Source: Spirochaetaceae bacterium (lineage in GTDB: Bacteria; Spirochaetota; Spirochaetia; B11-G9). From it: a DNA stretch of 5,545 bases. The DNA lies in contig DAOWMA010000170.1 in assembly GCA_030643345.1 (NCBI GenBank), positions 1-5,545 on the forward strand, read 5' to 3'. The translations under genes and the position numbers were made by a program. The notes beneath the pieces were generated by a model. The model was given only the letters and a program-made list of their open reading frames with translations. It was not told where the DNA came from and did no database searches. Shown piece by piece: positions 1 through 5,009 of the stretch. Numbering within the stretch: position 1 is the first letter of the stretch; each line of letters opens with the position of its first letter.

Positions 1-662
1 AGCCACAGGAAAAATGGTTTACCGGATGAAACAGCATCAGCTGTGTATCGTATAGCTTCTTCTGACAGGAATGAGGGGATGGAAGCCTCTTCTGTTCCAC
101 TGAGTTTGGCCCGAAGTTCCTGGACCTTAAGATTTGGATTATTACCGAAAAACTGTTCGCTCACCTCGGGAACCTCAAAACCCTTTCTATGAATCCACTC
201 TCTGTATTCATTTTCTTTACCGGGCCCCTGATCGAAAACAAGATTCTTATAAAAACGTGAGCCTGGGAAACCATAGTGGGCAAAATTGTGGCCTTTAAAT
301 CCATAATCCCGGGGAAGTTTTGTTTCTGCAATATGCCACTTACCCAGATAGATTTTATCGTAACCCTTGAGGTAATCTGTTATTACAGGAATGCCGGGTA
401 CGGGATCGGCTTTTACTCTGTTGATATTGTTATCTTCCGCGTTCCTTGTTACTCCATGGGATGTTGGTATCTGTCCGGTAAAAACTGATGTTCTTGCAGG
501 GCCGCATAAAGCTGTGGGTGTGAAGGCATTGGAAAATAGAATTCCGTCCTCTCGCAGCTTGTCTATATTCGGAGTTTTTACAATGGTGTTACCGTAGGCG
601 CCAAGCATATCAAATCGCTGCTGATCGACTATAATGTAGATTATGTTTGTTTTATTGGACAT
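1..662 (-). CDS. Type I (formylglycine-dependent) sulfatase, N-terminal part; runs off the left edge
   Basis: Seen: an open frame of 220 codons reading leftward from an ATG at 662-660 with no stop before the window edge. The start is supported by GGGAG at 671-675 on the minus strand, 8 nt from the ATG. The protein begins MSNKTNIIYIIVDQQRFDML, the usual sulfatase first strand with a metal-ligand Asp (D13). Residues 53-63 read CGPARTSVFTG, fitting CxPxRxxxxTG, so Cys53 would be oxidised to formylglycine and R57 is the active-site Arg. Residues 100-111 read GYDKIYLGKWHI, the second sulfatase signature, with K108 and H110. Family knowledge: S1 sulfatases hydrolyse sulfate esters of sugars, choline or aryl compounds; the Cys type is matured in anaerobes by a radical-SAM anSME. 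There is no N-terminal signal peptide, so a cytoplasmic location is likely. Full-length relatives are roughly 450-550 residues, so about half is missing. The substrate cannot be read from this part; the nearby sugar importer suggests a carbohydrate sulfate. Confidence 0.93.
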   Translation of the reverse strand, partial: MSNKTNIIYIIVDQQRFDMLGAYGNTIVKTPNIDKLREDGILFSNAFTPTALCGPARTSVFTGQIPTSHGVTRNAEDNNINRVKADPVPGIPVITDYLKGYDKIYLGKWHIAETKLPRDYGFKGHNFAHYGFPGSRFYKNLVFDQGPGKENEYREWIHRKGFEVPEVSEQFFGNNPNLKVQELRAKLSGTEEASIPSFLSEEAIRYTADAVSSGKPFFLW

Positions 663-670
663 CTTCTTTT

Positions 671-675
671 CTCCC
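671..675 (-). promoter_or_regulatory. Ribosome binding site of the sulfatase gene
   Basis: GGGAG on the minus strand, 8 nt before the ATG at 662-660. It fixes the sulfatase start, since no other in-frame start with such a site is seen. No convincing promoter can be assigned in the 42 bp between this gene and the AraC relic, so the sulfatase promoter probably lies further upstream or was originally shared with the lost regulator gene. Confidence 0.7.
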
Positions 676-704
676 ATCATCCAGAGTACCTTACTAAAGT
701 TTCA

Positions 705-773
705 CTATAATTTTAATTTCACAGATGAGGAATACTCTGTTGGTGTCATCCCGATATATTTTTTAAAAATCTT
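705..773 (-). pseudogene. C-terminal relic of a second AraC-family regulator
   Basis: On the minus strand this stretch encodes 22 residues and a TAG stop, from KIFKKYIGMTP to SSVKLKL, identical in protein to the end of the intact AraC regulator at 1711-2595. At DNA level it matches 1711-1779 at 64 of 69 positions, and all five differences are synonymous third-position changes (Ile, Ile, Gly, Pro, Val codons). Upstream of 773 the resemblance stops: residues before it (QIFL against HYFS) differ and no helix-turn-helix can be read. A 60-codon open frame continues to 887 but crosses the palindromic repeat cluster and is not AraC-like there, so I do not call it a gene. The KxFKKxxGMTPxEY pattern is the standard end of the AraC DNA-binding domain. 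The relic ends 42 bp before the sulfatase start on the same strand, suggesting an old regulator-sulfatase gene pair. Confidence 0.85.
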
Positions 774-968
774 TAAGAATATCTGCACAAATCGCCATGC
801 TTCGGACGCATGGCTGAGCAGGTCAGGATACATAGCCGAGCAGTAGACTAAGTCTACGACCAGGCAAGCTTGCTCTCGACCAGACAATCATAAAAGAAGG
901 CCACATCGTAAAAACCTGTTGATGTATATTCTCATAACAACTTGTAAATTACATGTAATATTCAAGTA
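774..968. other. Non-coding stretch between the AraC relic and the broken ATPase gene
   Basis: No supportable gene. It contains the palindrome and direct-repeat cluster at 794-883, then an AT-rich segment (884-968) with the 12-bp palindrome ATTACATGTAAT at 948-959 and the left arm (942-950) of a 9-bp inverted repeat whose right arm (977-985) lies within the first codons of the ATPase relic. No tRNA, rRNA or clear terminator with a T-run is seen. Confidence 0.6.
794..883. repeat. REP-like cluster of short palindromes and direct repeats
   Basis: Within 90 bp there are three perfect palindromic elements. GCCATGC at 794-800 pairs with GCATGGC at 808-814 around a 7-nt loop. GTAGACT at 843-849 pairs with AGTCTAC at 851-857. 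GCAAGCTTGC at 864-873 is a self-complementary 10-mer. They are interleaved with short direct repeats: GCTGAGCAG at 813-821 and GCCGAGCAG at 835-843 (8 of 9, 22 bp apart), and CGACCAG at 857-863 and 877-883 (20 bp apart). The block is visibly richer in G and C than its surroundings. This architecture fits intergenic REP/MITE-type elements, but I do not recognise the family and see only one copy here. It starts about 20 bp from the point where the AraC relic breaks off, so it may mark the site of the rearrangement. Confidence 0.55.
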
Positions 969-985
969 ATGAATAGAATTTACAA
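942..985. repeat. 9-bp inverted repeat around the start of the ATPase relic
   Basis: TTGTAAATT at 942-950 is the exact reverse complement of AATTTACAA at 977-985, with 26 bp between. The left arm overlaps a 12-bp palindrome, ATTACATGTAAT (948-959). The pair brackets the ATG at 969 and could have been an operator or a translation-blocking hairpin for the gene now broken. In AT-rich DNA such arms also arise by chance, so the call is tentative. Confidence 0.3.
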
Positions 986-1685
986 AAGATTGCTTGTTCT
1001 TCAAACTAATTACAAAGAAACCTTTTTTTGTGGGGTTCCAGACAAGCAGGGAAGAGCACGCTGTTGAAGAAGTACTACAGCGGCATTTTCAGAATTTCTT
1101 AATATTGCGACTCTTTCAGATTCGGAGATAGTGAGTTTCATCACTATTGCCCGGGATACCGGAGTATCGAGTCAGACGATAAAAGGTTACTTCGATATTC
1201 TGTCGGATACACTACTTGGTCGTTTCCTGCCATCCTATCGTAGAAGACCGAAAAGACGGCTGGTAACATCACCGAAATTCTATTTCCATGATATAGGTGT
1301 TGTCAATTTTCTTGCGAAAAGAGGAAAAATTCAACCTGGATCTGAATTGATTGGCAAGGCATTTGAGAACTGGATTTTCCATGAACTGTGCTGTTATAAC
1401 TCATATCGGGAAGCCTATGCAGACTTTTACTATTGGCGTTTGTCATCGGGAGTGGAGGTCGATTTTATTATCAATCATATAGAATGTGCTATCGAAGCCA
1501 AAGCGTCTCCACGGATAAACAATAATCATCTGAAAGGACTACGGGAGTTAATAAAAGAACATCCTGAAACAAAAAAGAGGATTATTGTATCTCTTGATGA
1601 AATAGATCGAAAAACTAAAGATGGTACCGAAATAATTCATTATTCAACTTTTTTGCGAAAGTTGTGGGAGGGGGGGCTTTTTTAG
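969..1685 (+). pseudogene. Broken AAA_14/DUF4143 ATPase gene (frameshift plus internal deletion)
   Basis: Three blocks of one gene can be read. Block 1, from ATG 969, gives MNRIYKRLLVLQTNYKETFF, a typical N-terminus of this ATPase family. Block 2 is in another frame and starts after a T7 run at 1023-1029; it gives LWGSRQAGKSTLLKKYY, with Walker A GSRQAGKS at 1034-1057. Adding one T to the run joins blocks 1 and 2 in frame. Block 3, from about 1083 to the TAA at 1683-1685, gives AAFSEFLNIATLSDSEIV and then the DUF4143 domain (TIARDTGVSSQTIKGY, KFYFHDIGVVNFLAKRG, and D1461...ExK matching a PD-(D/E)XK-like core: D codon at 1461-1463, then IEAK). Family members are about 370-420 residues; here roughly 150 or more residues after Walker A, including Walker B, are gone, with the junction near 1079-1085. 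A GTG at 1131 opens a 184-codon frame, but its homology starts upstream of that codon and the spacing to GGAG is only 3 nt, so it is not a convincing new gene. These proteins are common in anaerobes and of unclear function. Confidence 0.85.
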
Positions 1686-1710
1686 CTAAAATATCTCCAA
1701 TGTAAATAAA

Positions 1711-2595
1711 CTATAATTTTAATTTAACAGATGAGGAATACTCTGTAGGTGTCATTCCTATATATTTTTTAAAGATCTTTGAAAAGTAGTGAAGTGATGA
1801 ATAATTAAGGTTTGCTGCAATCTGAGTAAAAGTATAATCTCCATCACGAATAAGATCTTTTGACTTTTCCAGTTTTATTATTTTGAAATACTCCATAACG
1901 CTCCTACCGGTTTTTTCTTTAAAAACATTTTCGATGTAGGTACAGCTAAAGCCTGTTGTTCTACAGACAGTCTCGAGATTCGGCATGTCAAATAAATTAT
2001 TTTCAAAGAAATCAACAACTTTATTAAAAGCATCCTTTCTGGTTTTTTCTTTCAGGGGAGAAGCCGGTTTATTATATACTCCTATATGCATTTCTCTGCG
2101 TACCAGCCCTATTAATATTTGTTCCAGATATAGTTTAATCAGCTGTTCAGTGGCAAAAATCTGTTTTTCCTTCCTTTCAAGTGCAAGAAGTAAAGAATCA
2201 TTTAGTTTAGAGGAAAAAGCATTACCGGCTTCGTGGAGTATTCTTGCAAGAAGGTTTTTTTCTTCATTGCCTATACGAAGTATTTTGCCGTTAAACCACT
2301 TCATGGCAGGACTCTTACAGGAAAATGACATTATAATAAGATTAGGTGCAATTCGGCCGTTAGCTCTAAGTTTATGAAATTCGTTGGGTTTATGGAAAAT
2401 AATATCTCCTTTAATAAGATTGTGGTCTTTATCTTCTGCAATTGCATTTATTGCACCTTTATCAATATACACAAATTCCCAGAAATTATGTTTTTCACCT
2501 TCGAAGCTAAAATCTTTTAAATATTCAAAATATTGTATTGAATAAATTTTGCTGATTCTTAATTCCTGTTTTGGAATTCGTCCAATATAATTCAT
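1711..2595 (-). CDS. AraC-family transcriptional regulator, probable activator of the adjacent sugar ABC operon
   Basis: 294 residues, a usual length for a cupin-type AraC regulator. Residues about 20-100 resemble the AraC N-terminal cupin sensing domain (FWEFVYIDKGAINAIAEDKDHNLIKGD is split here by the pattern of a short beta-barrel; then FHKPNEFHKLRANG). Residues about 187-294 form the two helix-turn-helix DNA-binding domain: first helix-turn-helix around 206-230 (LETVCRTTGFSCTYIENVFK), second around 255-276 (FTQIAANLNYSSLHYFSKIF), ending with the signature KKYIGMTPTEYSSS. The ATG at 2595-2593 is the only possible start in frame, because a stop (TGA) lies two codons upstream at 2601-2599; no good ribosome binding site precedes it. 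The gene is divergent from the solute-binding protein gene, and a 21-bp-register direct repeat lies between them. The inference is that it senses the imported sugar, or a derivative, and activates the transporter operon and perhaps regulates itself. Its last 22 residues are identical to those encoded by the relic at 705-773. Confidence 0.93.
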   Translation of the reverse strand: MNYIGRIPKQELRISKIYSIQYFEYLKDFSFEGEKHNFWEFVYIDKGAINAIAEDKDHNLIKGDIIFHKPNEFHKLRANGRIAPNLIIMSFSCKSPAMKWFNGKILRIGNEEKNLLARILHEAGNAFSSKLNDSLLLALERKEKQIFATEQLIKLYLEQILIGLVRREMHIGVYNKPASPLKEKTRKDAFNKVVDFFENNLFDMPNLETVCRTTGFSCTYIENVFKEKTGRSVMEYFKIIKLEKSKDLIRDGDYTFTQIAANLNYSSLHYFSKIFKKYIGMTPTEYSSSVKLKL

Positions 2596-2619
2596 TATTC
2601 ATATTTTACCATGGAATTG

Positions 2620-2658
2620 TGTTTAAATAAACAAATAAAATGTCGAAATAAACAAATA
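2620..2658. promoter_or_regulatory. Probable AraC-family operator: direct repeat in 21-bp register
   Basis: AAATAAACAAATA occurs perfectly at 2625-2637 and 2646-2658. Extending leftward gives TGTNNAAATAAACAAATA at 2620-2637 and 2641-2658, 16 of 18 identical. The start-to-start distance is 21 bp, two helical turns, as in AraC I1/I2 half-sites, where each half-site contacts two major grooves through the two helix-turn-helix motifs of one monomer. It lies in the divergent region, 25-63 bp upstream of the araC-type start and about 98-136 bp upstream of the solute-binding protein start, suitable for activation of the operon and autoregulation. The repeat is A-rich, so chance is possible, but the length and spacing argue against it. 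Confidence 0.65.
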
Positions 2659-2701
2659 TTTCTCAGTTGCCTGGTGATAGAATGTTTATAGTTAATAGTA
2701 A

Positions 2702-2720
2702 ATGTGTGTGTTACACACAT
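2702..2720. promoter_or_regulatory. Inverted repeat in the leader of the solute-binding protein gene
   Basis: ATGTGTG (2702-2708) and CACACAT (2714-2720) are perfect inverted arms around a 5-nt spacer, TGTTA. It lies 36 bp before the ATG at 2756, between the AraC-type repeat and the ribosome binding site. It could be an operator for a second (LacI- or CRP-like) regulator or a 5' leader hairpin that stabilises the message. Nothing in the window decides between these. Confidence 0.4.
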
Positions 2721-2743
2721 AAAAAACATTTTTCTATAAGAAA

Positions 2744-2749
2744 AGGGAG
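2744..2749 (+). promoter_or_regulatory. Ribosome binding site of the solute-binding protein gene
   Basis: AGGGAG lies just before the ATG at 2756-2758, with a spacer of 6 nt made only of A apart from one base upstream. It is a strong Shine-Dalgarno site that fixes the start and fits high expression of a periplasmic binding protein. Confidence 0.75.
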
Positions 2750-2755
2750 AAAAAA

Positions 2756-3991
2756 ATGAAGAAAGTTTTACTGGTTCTAACACTTATTTTAATTTTAGGT
2801 GTAGTTTCCACAAATCTGTTTGCTAAAGGACAGGATGAGGGGGAAGCAGGGAAAAGTACAGTTACGTTCTGGTTGTGTGACTATGAAGGTATTGATCACG
2901 ATTTTGTAAAAGAAATCGCTGCAGCTTTTGAAGCCGAATATCCGGAATACGAAATGGATCTGGTAATTGTGGACTGGGATTCCATGCATGACAAACTAAC
3001 AACATCTCTTGCAGCAGGGACCCCGCCCGATGCATCGGTTATTGGTACCAGATGGCTGTTAGAGCTAATGGATCTGGATTCAGTTGTTCAACCGGGAGAT
3101 TATCTTTCCCAGTCAACCTTTGATAATATAGCCCCCGGAGCTATGGAAGCAAAGATTGACGGAAAATTATGGGGTATCCCATTTGCTGCCGGTTCAAGGT
3201 TTATGGCAATGAACACTTCATTAGCTACCAAAGTACCATCTACTATGGAAGAACTTAGAGAATATGCAATAGAAGCAACCAAAGACGGAAATTATGGTCT
3301 TATTATGCCTGGTGGAAAACATACAGAACTGTCAGATTTTGTTTACTACTTCTATGCCGCAGGGGGTGACTTTTTTGATGCAAATGGAAAATCTACAGTT
3401 AATTCCGCTGCAGGTGTTAAGGCCCTTGAATTTATGCTTAAACTTGCAAATGACGATAAGGTTCTTCAGGAAGGTTACGTATCTCATAGTAGAAAACAGG
3501 CACAGCCAATTTTCTTTGCCGGAAAAGCTGCATATGTTATGATAGGCGCCTGGGCAGATACAGAATACAACAAGATGAATGCAGACTGGGATATACAGTA
3601 CTTACAGATACCTCCATTTGCAGGTAATAAACCGGCACCTCTTATTGTTACTGACTCGATTGCCCTCTATAAAGACGGGGAAAACCTGGAAGGTGTTGGT
3701 AAGTTCCTTGATTTTCTTTACAAAGACGAGTGGAAGGCCCCTCTGGACAAACAGATGGGGTTTCCACCTGTAACCATAAGCGCTGCTAAACGCCCTGAGT
3801 TCCAGACTCCGATGTATGCAGCAATGGGAGAAGCAAATCTTAATGCAAAGGGCTGGCCTCTTGTTACAGGCTGGGCTGAAGCATCCAGTATTATTATTGA
3901 TGCAAATCAGAAAGCATTTCTTGGTCAGATGTCTGCAAAAGAGGCTCTTGACTGGGCAGCTGTTGAAGTTGATAAGGCCAGAGCTGAATAA
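2756..3991 (+). CDS. Carbohydrate ABC transporter solute-binding protein (family 1), secreted
   Basis: 411 residues, the usual length for SBP_bac_1 proteins. Residues 1-23 are a classic Sec signal peptide (KK, then a Leu/Ile/Val-rich core, then NLFA), with likely signal peptidase I cleavage after A23, before KGQDEGE. There is no lipobox Cys, so the mature protein should be free in the periplasm. The mature part starts with STVTFWLCDYEG (first beta strand), then shows AFEAEYPEYE, AAGTPPDA (about 86-93), DGKLWGIPFAAGSRFM (about 135-150, the hinge-region pattern of sugar binders) and FFAGKAAYVMIGAW (253-266, the conserved GKAAM-type motif). The protein captures a sugar or oligosaccharide and delivers it to the two permeases encoded downstream. 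The ligand cannot be named from sequence. It is the first gene of the operon, downstream of a probable AraC-type operator, and is followed by a stem-loop that probably keeps its transcript more abundant than that of the permeases. Confidence 0.95.
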   Translation: MKKVLLVLTLILILGVVSTNLFAKGQDEGEAGKSTVTFWLCDYEGIDHDFVKEIAAAFEAEYPEYEMDLVIVDWDSMHDKLTTSLAAGTPPDASVIGTRWLLELMDLDSVVQPGDYLSQSTFDNIAPGAMEAKIDGKLWGIPFAAGSRFMAMNTSLATKVPSTMEELREYAIEATKDGNYGLIMPGGKHTELSDFVYYFYAAGGDFFDANGKSTVNSAAGVKALEFMLKLANDDKVLQEGYVSHSRKQAQPIFFAGKAAYVMIGAWADTEYNKMNADWDIQYLQIPPFAGNKPAPLIVTDSIALYKDGENLEGVGKFLDFLYKDEWKAPLDKQMGFPPVTISAAKRPEFQTPMYAAMGEANLNAKGWPLVTGWAEASSIIIDANQKAFLGQMSAKEALDWAAVEVDKARAE

Positions 3992-4023
3992 GCTGCTTTA
4001 TTATTAACACATTATAGAAAACA

Positions 4024-4052
4024 GGAGGGGTATTCTTACCCCTCCATATTTT
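4024..4052 (+). terminator. Stem-loop between binding protein and permease genes (partial terminator or mRNA stabiliser)
   Basis: GGAGGGGTA (4024-4032) and TACCCCTCC (4037-4045) form a perfect 9-bp GC-rich stem with a TTCT loop, followed by ATATTTTT. It sits in the 107-bp gap after the binding protein stop. Such a structure inside a sugar ABC operon usually terminates part of the transcription or protects the upstream message from 3' exonucleases, giving an excess of binding protein over membrane subunits. The T tract starts two bases after the stem and is short, so termination should be incomplete. Confidence 0.8.
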
Positions 4053-4087
4053 TAAAACAATTTCTACATTTTTAGTGTATGAGTAAC

Positions 4088-4091
4088 GGAG
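4088..4091 (+). promoter_or_regulatory. Ribosome binding site of the first permease gene
   Basis: GGAG, 7 nt before the ATG at 4099. It supports the start that gives the N-terminus MSDAVTVLRRKRFGGE, a short charged tail before the first membrane helix as expected for MalF-type permeases. Confidence 0.65.
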
Positions 4092-4098
4092 TGTATTA

Positions 4099-5007
4099 AT
4101 GAGTGATGCTGTTACAGTTTTACGGAGAAAGAGATTTGGAGGAGAAGCTACCCTTGCTTATATTCTTCTGGCTCCGGCAGTTCTTTTAATGATAATATTT
4201 ATGGTCTATCCAATCTTTTATGTGTTTGTTGTTTCTTTGTTTAATACAGATAAACTTGCACGTATAAAAGATTTTGATGGTTTTGGTATTTATCTTAAAC
4301 TTTTATCATCTAAAGATACCTGGGTAATAATCGGACGGTCTGTATTATGGACTGTTAGCGCAGTTACCATTAAAACATTCTTTGGATTAATAATTGCTCT
4401 TGTATTAAATGTAAAATATACTGGCAATAAGATTGCACGTCTTTTATTTATAATTCCCTGGGCAAGTGCTATTCCTATTAGCGATATGATTTGGAGGTGG
4501 GTTCTCCATAGTGAATTTGGGTTACTCAATCATACTCTTAAGATAACTGGAATTATGGCTAACCCTCCTGTATGGCTGGGAAATACAATTACAGCTTTTC
4601 TTTCCTGTCTTTGGGTTGACATATGGCTTGGCATTCCCTTTATGGCCCTGGTATTTCTGGCTGCCATGCAGGCTGTACCTCAGACCCTATATGAAGCAGC
4701 TGAAATTGATGGAGCTACCAGGATACAAAAATTTAAATTTGTTACTCTGCCTGGCATTGCTGCAATACTACTTATTGCAACACTACTCTCCAGTTTGTGG
4801 ACATTTAATGATTTTAACACAGTTTATATTCTAACAAAGGGTGGTCCTGCCGGGTCAACTAACATCTTGATAACCTATGTTTATCAAAATAGTTTTGAAT
4901 GGCTTAAATGGCAGAAGGCCTCTGCTCTTGCTGTTTTTACTTTCCTGATTCTATCTGTAGTAAGTATTGTATACTCCAGGATCTACTTTAAAAGGGAGGA
5001 GATGTAG
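4099..5007 (+). CDS. Sugar ABC transporter permease, MalF/UgpA-type (CUT1 family)
   Basis: 302 residues, normal for this family. Hydrophobic segments suggest six membrane helices: about 18-48, 83-104, 113-134, 163-190, 217-236 and 275-297. The cytoplasmic coupling loop carries the EAA motif at residues 199-218 (EAAEIDGATRIQKFKFVTLP), with the conserved Gly205 and the terminal LP, which docks onto the ATPase subunit. The TKGGPAGST segment (246-254) before the last helix is also typical of MalF-like permeases. It should pair with the next gene product to form the membrane channel for the sugar brought by the upstream binding protein. No ATPase gene is seen in the window; in many bacteria CUT1 importers share an MsmK/UgpC-like ATPase encoded elsewhere, so its absence from this stretch is not odd. 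It ends 2 bp before the next gene. Confidence 0.95.
   Translation: MSDAVTVLRRKRFGGEATLAYILLAPAVLLMIIFMVYPIFYVFVVSLFNTDKLARIKDFDGFGIYLKLLSSKDTWVIIGRSVLWTVSAVTIKTFFGLIIALVLNVKYTGNKIARLLFIIPWASAIPISDMIWRWVLHSEFGLLNHTLKITGIMANPPVWLGNTITAFLSCLWVDIWLGIPFMALVFLAAMQAVPQTLYEAAEIDGATRIQKFKFVTLPGIAAILLIATLLSSLWTFNDFNTVYILTKGGPAGSTNILITYVYQNSFEWLKWQKASALAVFTFLILSVVSIVYSRIYFKREEM
4994..5001 (+). promoter_or_regulatory. Ribosome binding site of the second permease gene, inside the end of the first
   Basis: GGGAGGAG lies within the last codons of the first permease, 8 nt before the ATG at 5010. With the upstream stop at 5005-5007, ribosomes finishing one gene end on top of this site, so translational coupling of the two permeases is likely, matching their 1:1 assembly. 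Confidence 0.75.
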
Positions 5008-5009
5008 GA

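Noticed and set aside
276..597. Plus-strand frames opposite the sulfatase
   Set aside because: They are antisense to the conserved sulfatase motifs (CGPAR, GKWH) and have no features of their own.
794..883. CRISPR array or tRNA in the repeat cluster
   Set aside because: The repeats are only 7-10 bp, not uniform and not separated by equal spacers; no cloverleaf with an anticodon arm and T-loop pattern can be drawn.
774..887. Upstream part of a 60-codon minus-strand frame ending in the AraC tail
   Set aside because: Its first two thirds cross the palindrome cluster and show no helix-turn-helix or other recognisable domain; only the last 22 codons are AraC-like, so it is a chance extension of a relic.
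1131..1685. GTG-initiated 184-codon frame as a functional stand-alone DUF4143 protein
   Set aside because: Family similarity already begins upstream of the GTG (AAFSEFLNIATLSDSEI), the GGAG is only 3 nt from the GTG, and Walker A and the N-terminus lie upstream in broken frames. A pseudogene explains all of this better.
705..1779. The two 69-bp AraC tails as direct repeats of a mobile element flanking the ATPase relic
   Set aside because: They are far too long for a target-site duplication, both are in coding phase ending exactly at the stop, and their differences are only silent, which points to paralogous genes rather than a transposition footprint. No transposase or terminal inverted repeats are seen.
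1985..2377. 130-codon plus-strand frame opposite the AraC gene
   Set aside because: It is antisense to a clearly conserved regulator, has no recognisable domain and no ribosome binding site; it is a shadow frame.
2667..2697. Sigma-70 promoter for the transporter operon (TTGCCT with TTAATA)
   Set aside because: The spacer would be 19 bp and the -10 match is poor; other combinations are equally weak. A weak activator-dependent promoter probably lies here, but its boxes cannot be fixed from sequence.
2595..2783. 62-codon minus-strand frame across the divergent intergenic region
   Set aside because: It overlaps the start of the solute-binding protein gene and crosses the operator repeats; the composition is that of AT-rich non-coding DNA and there is no ribosome binding site.
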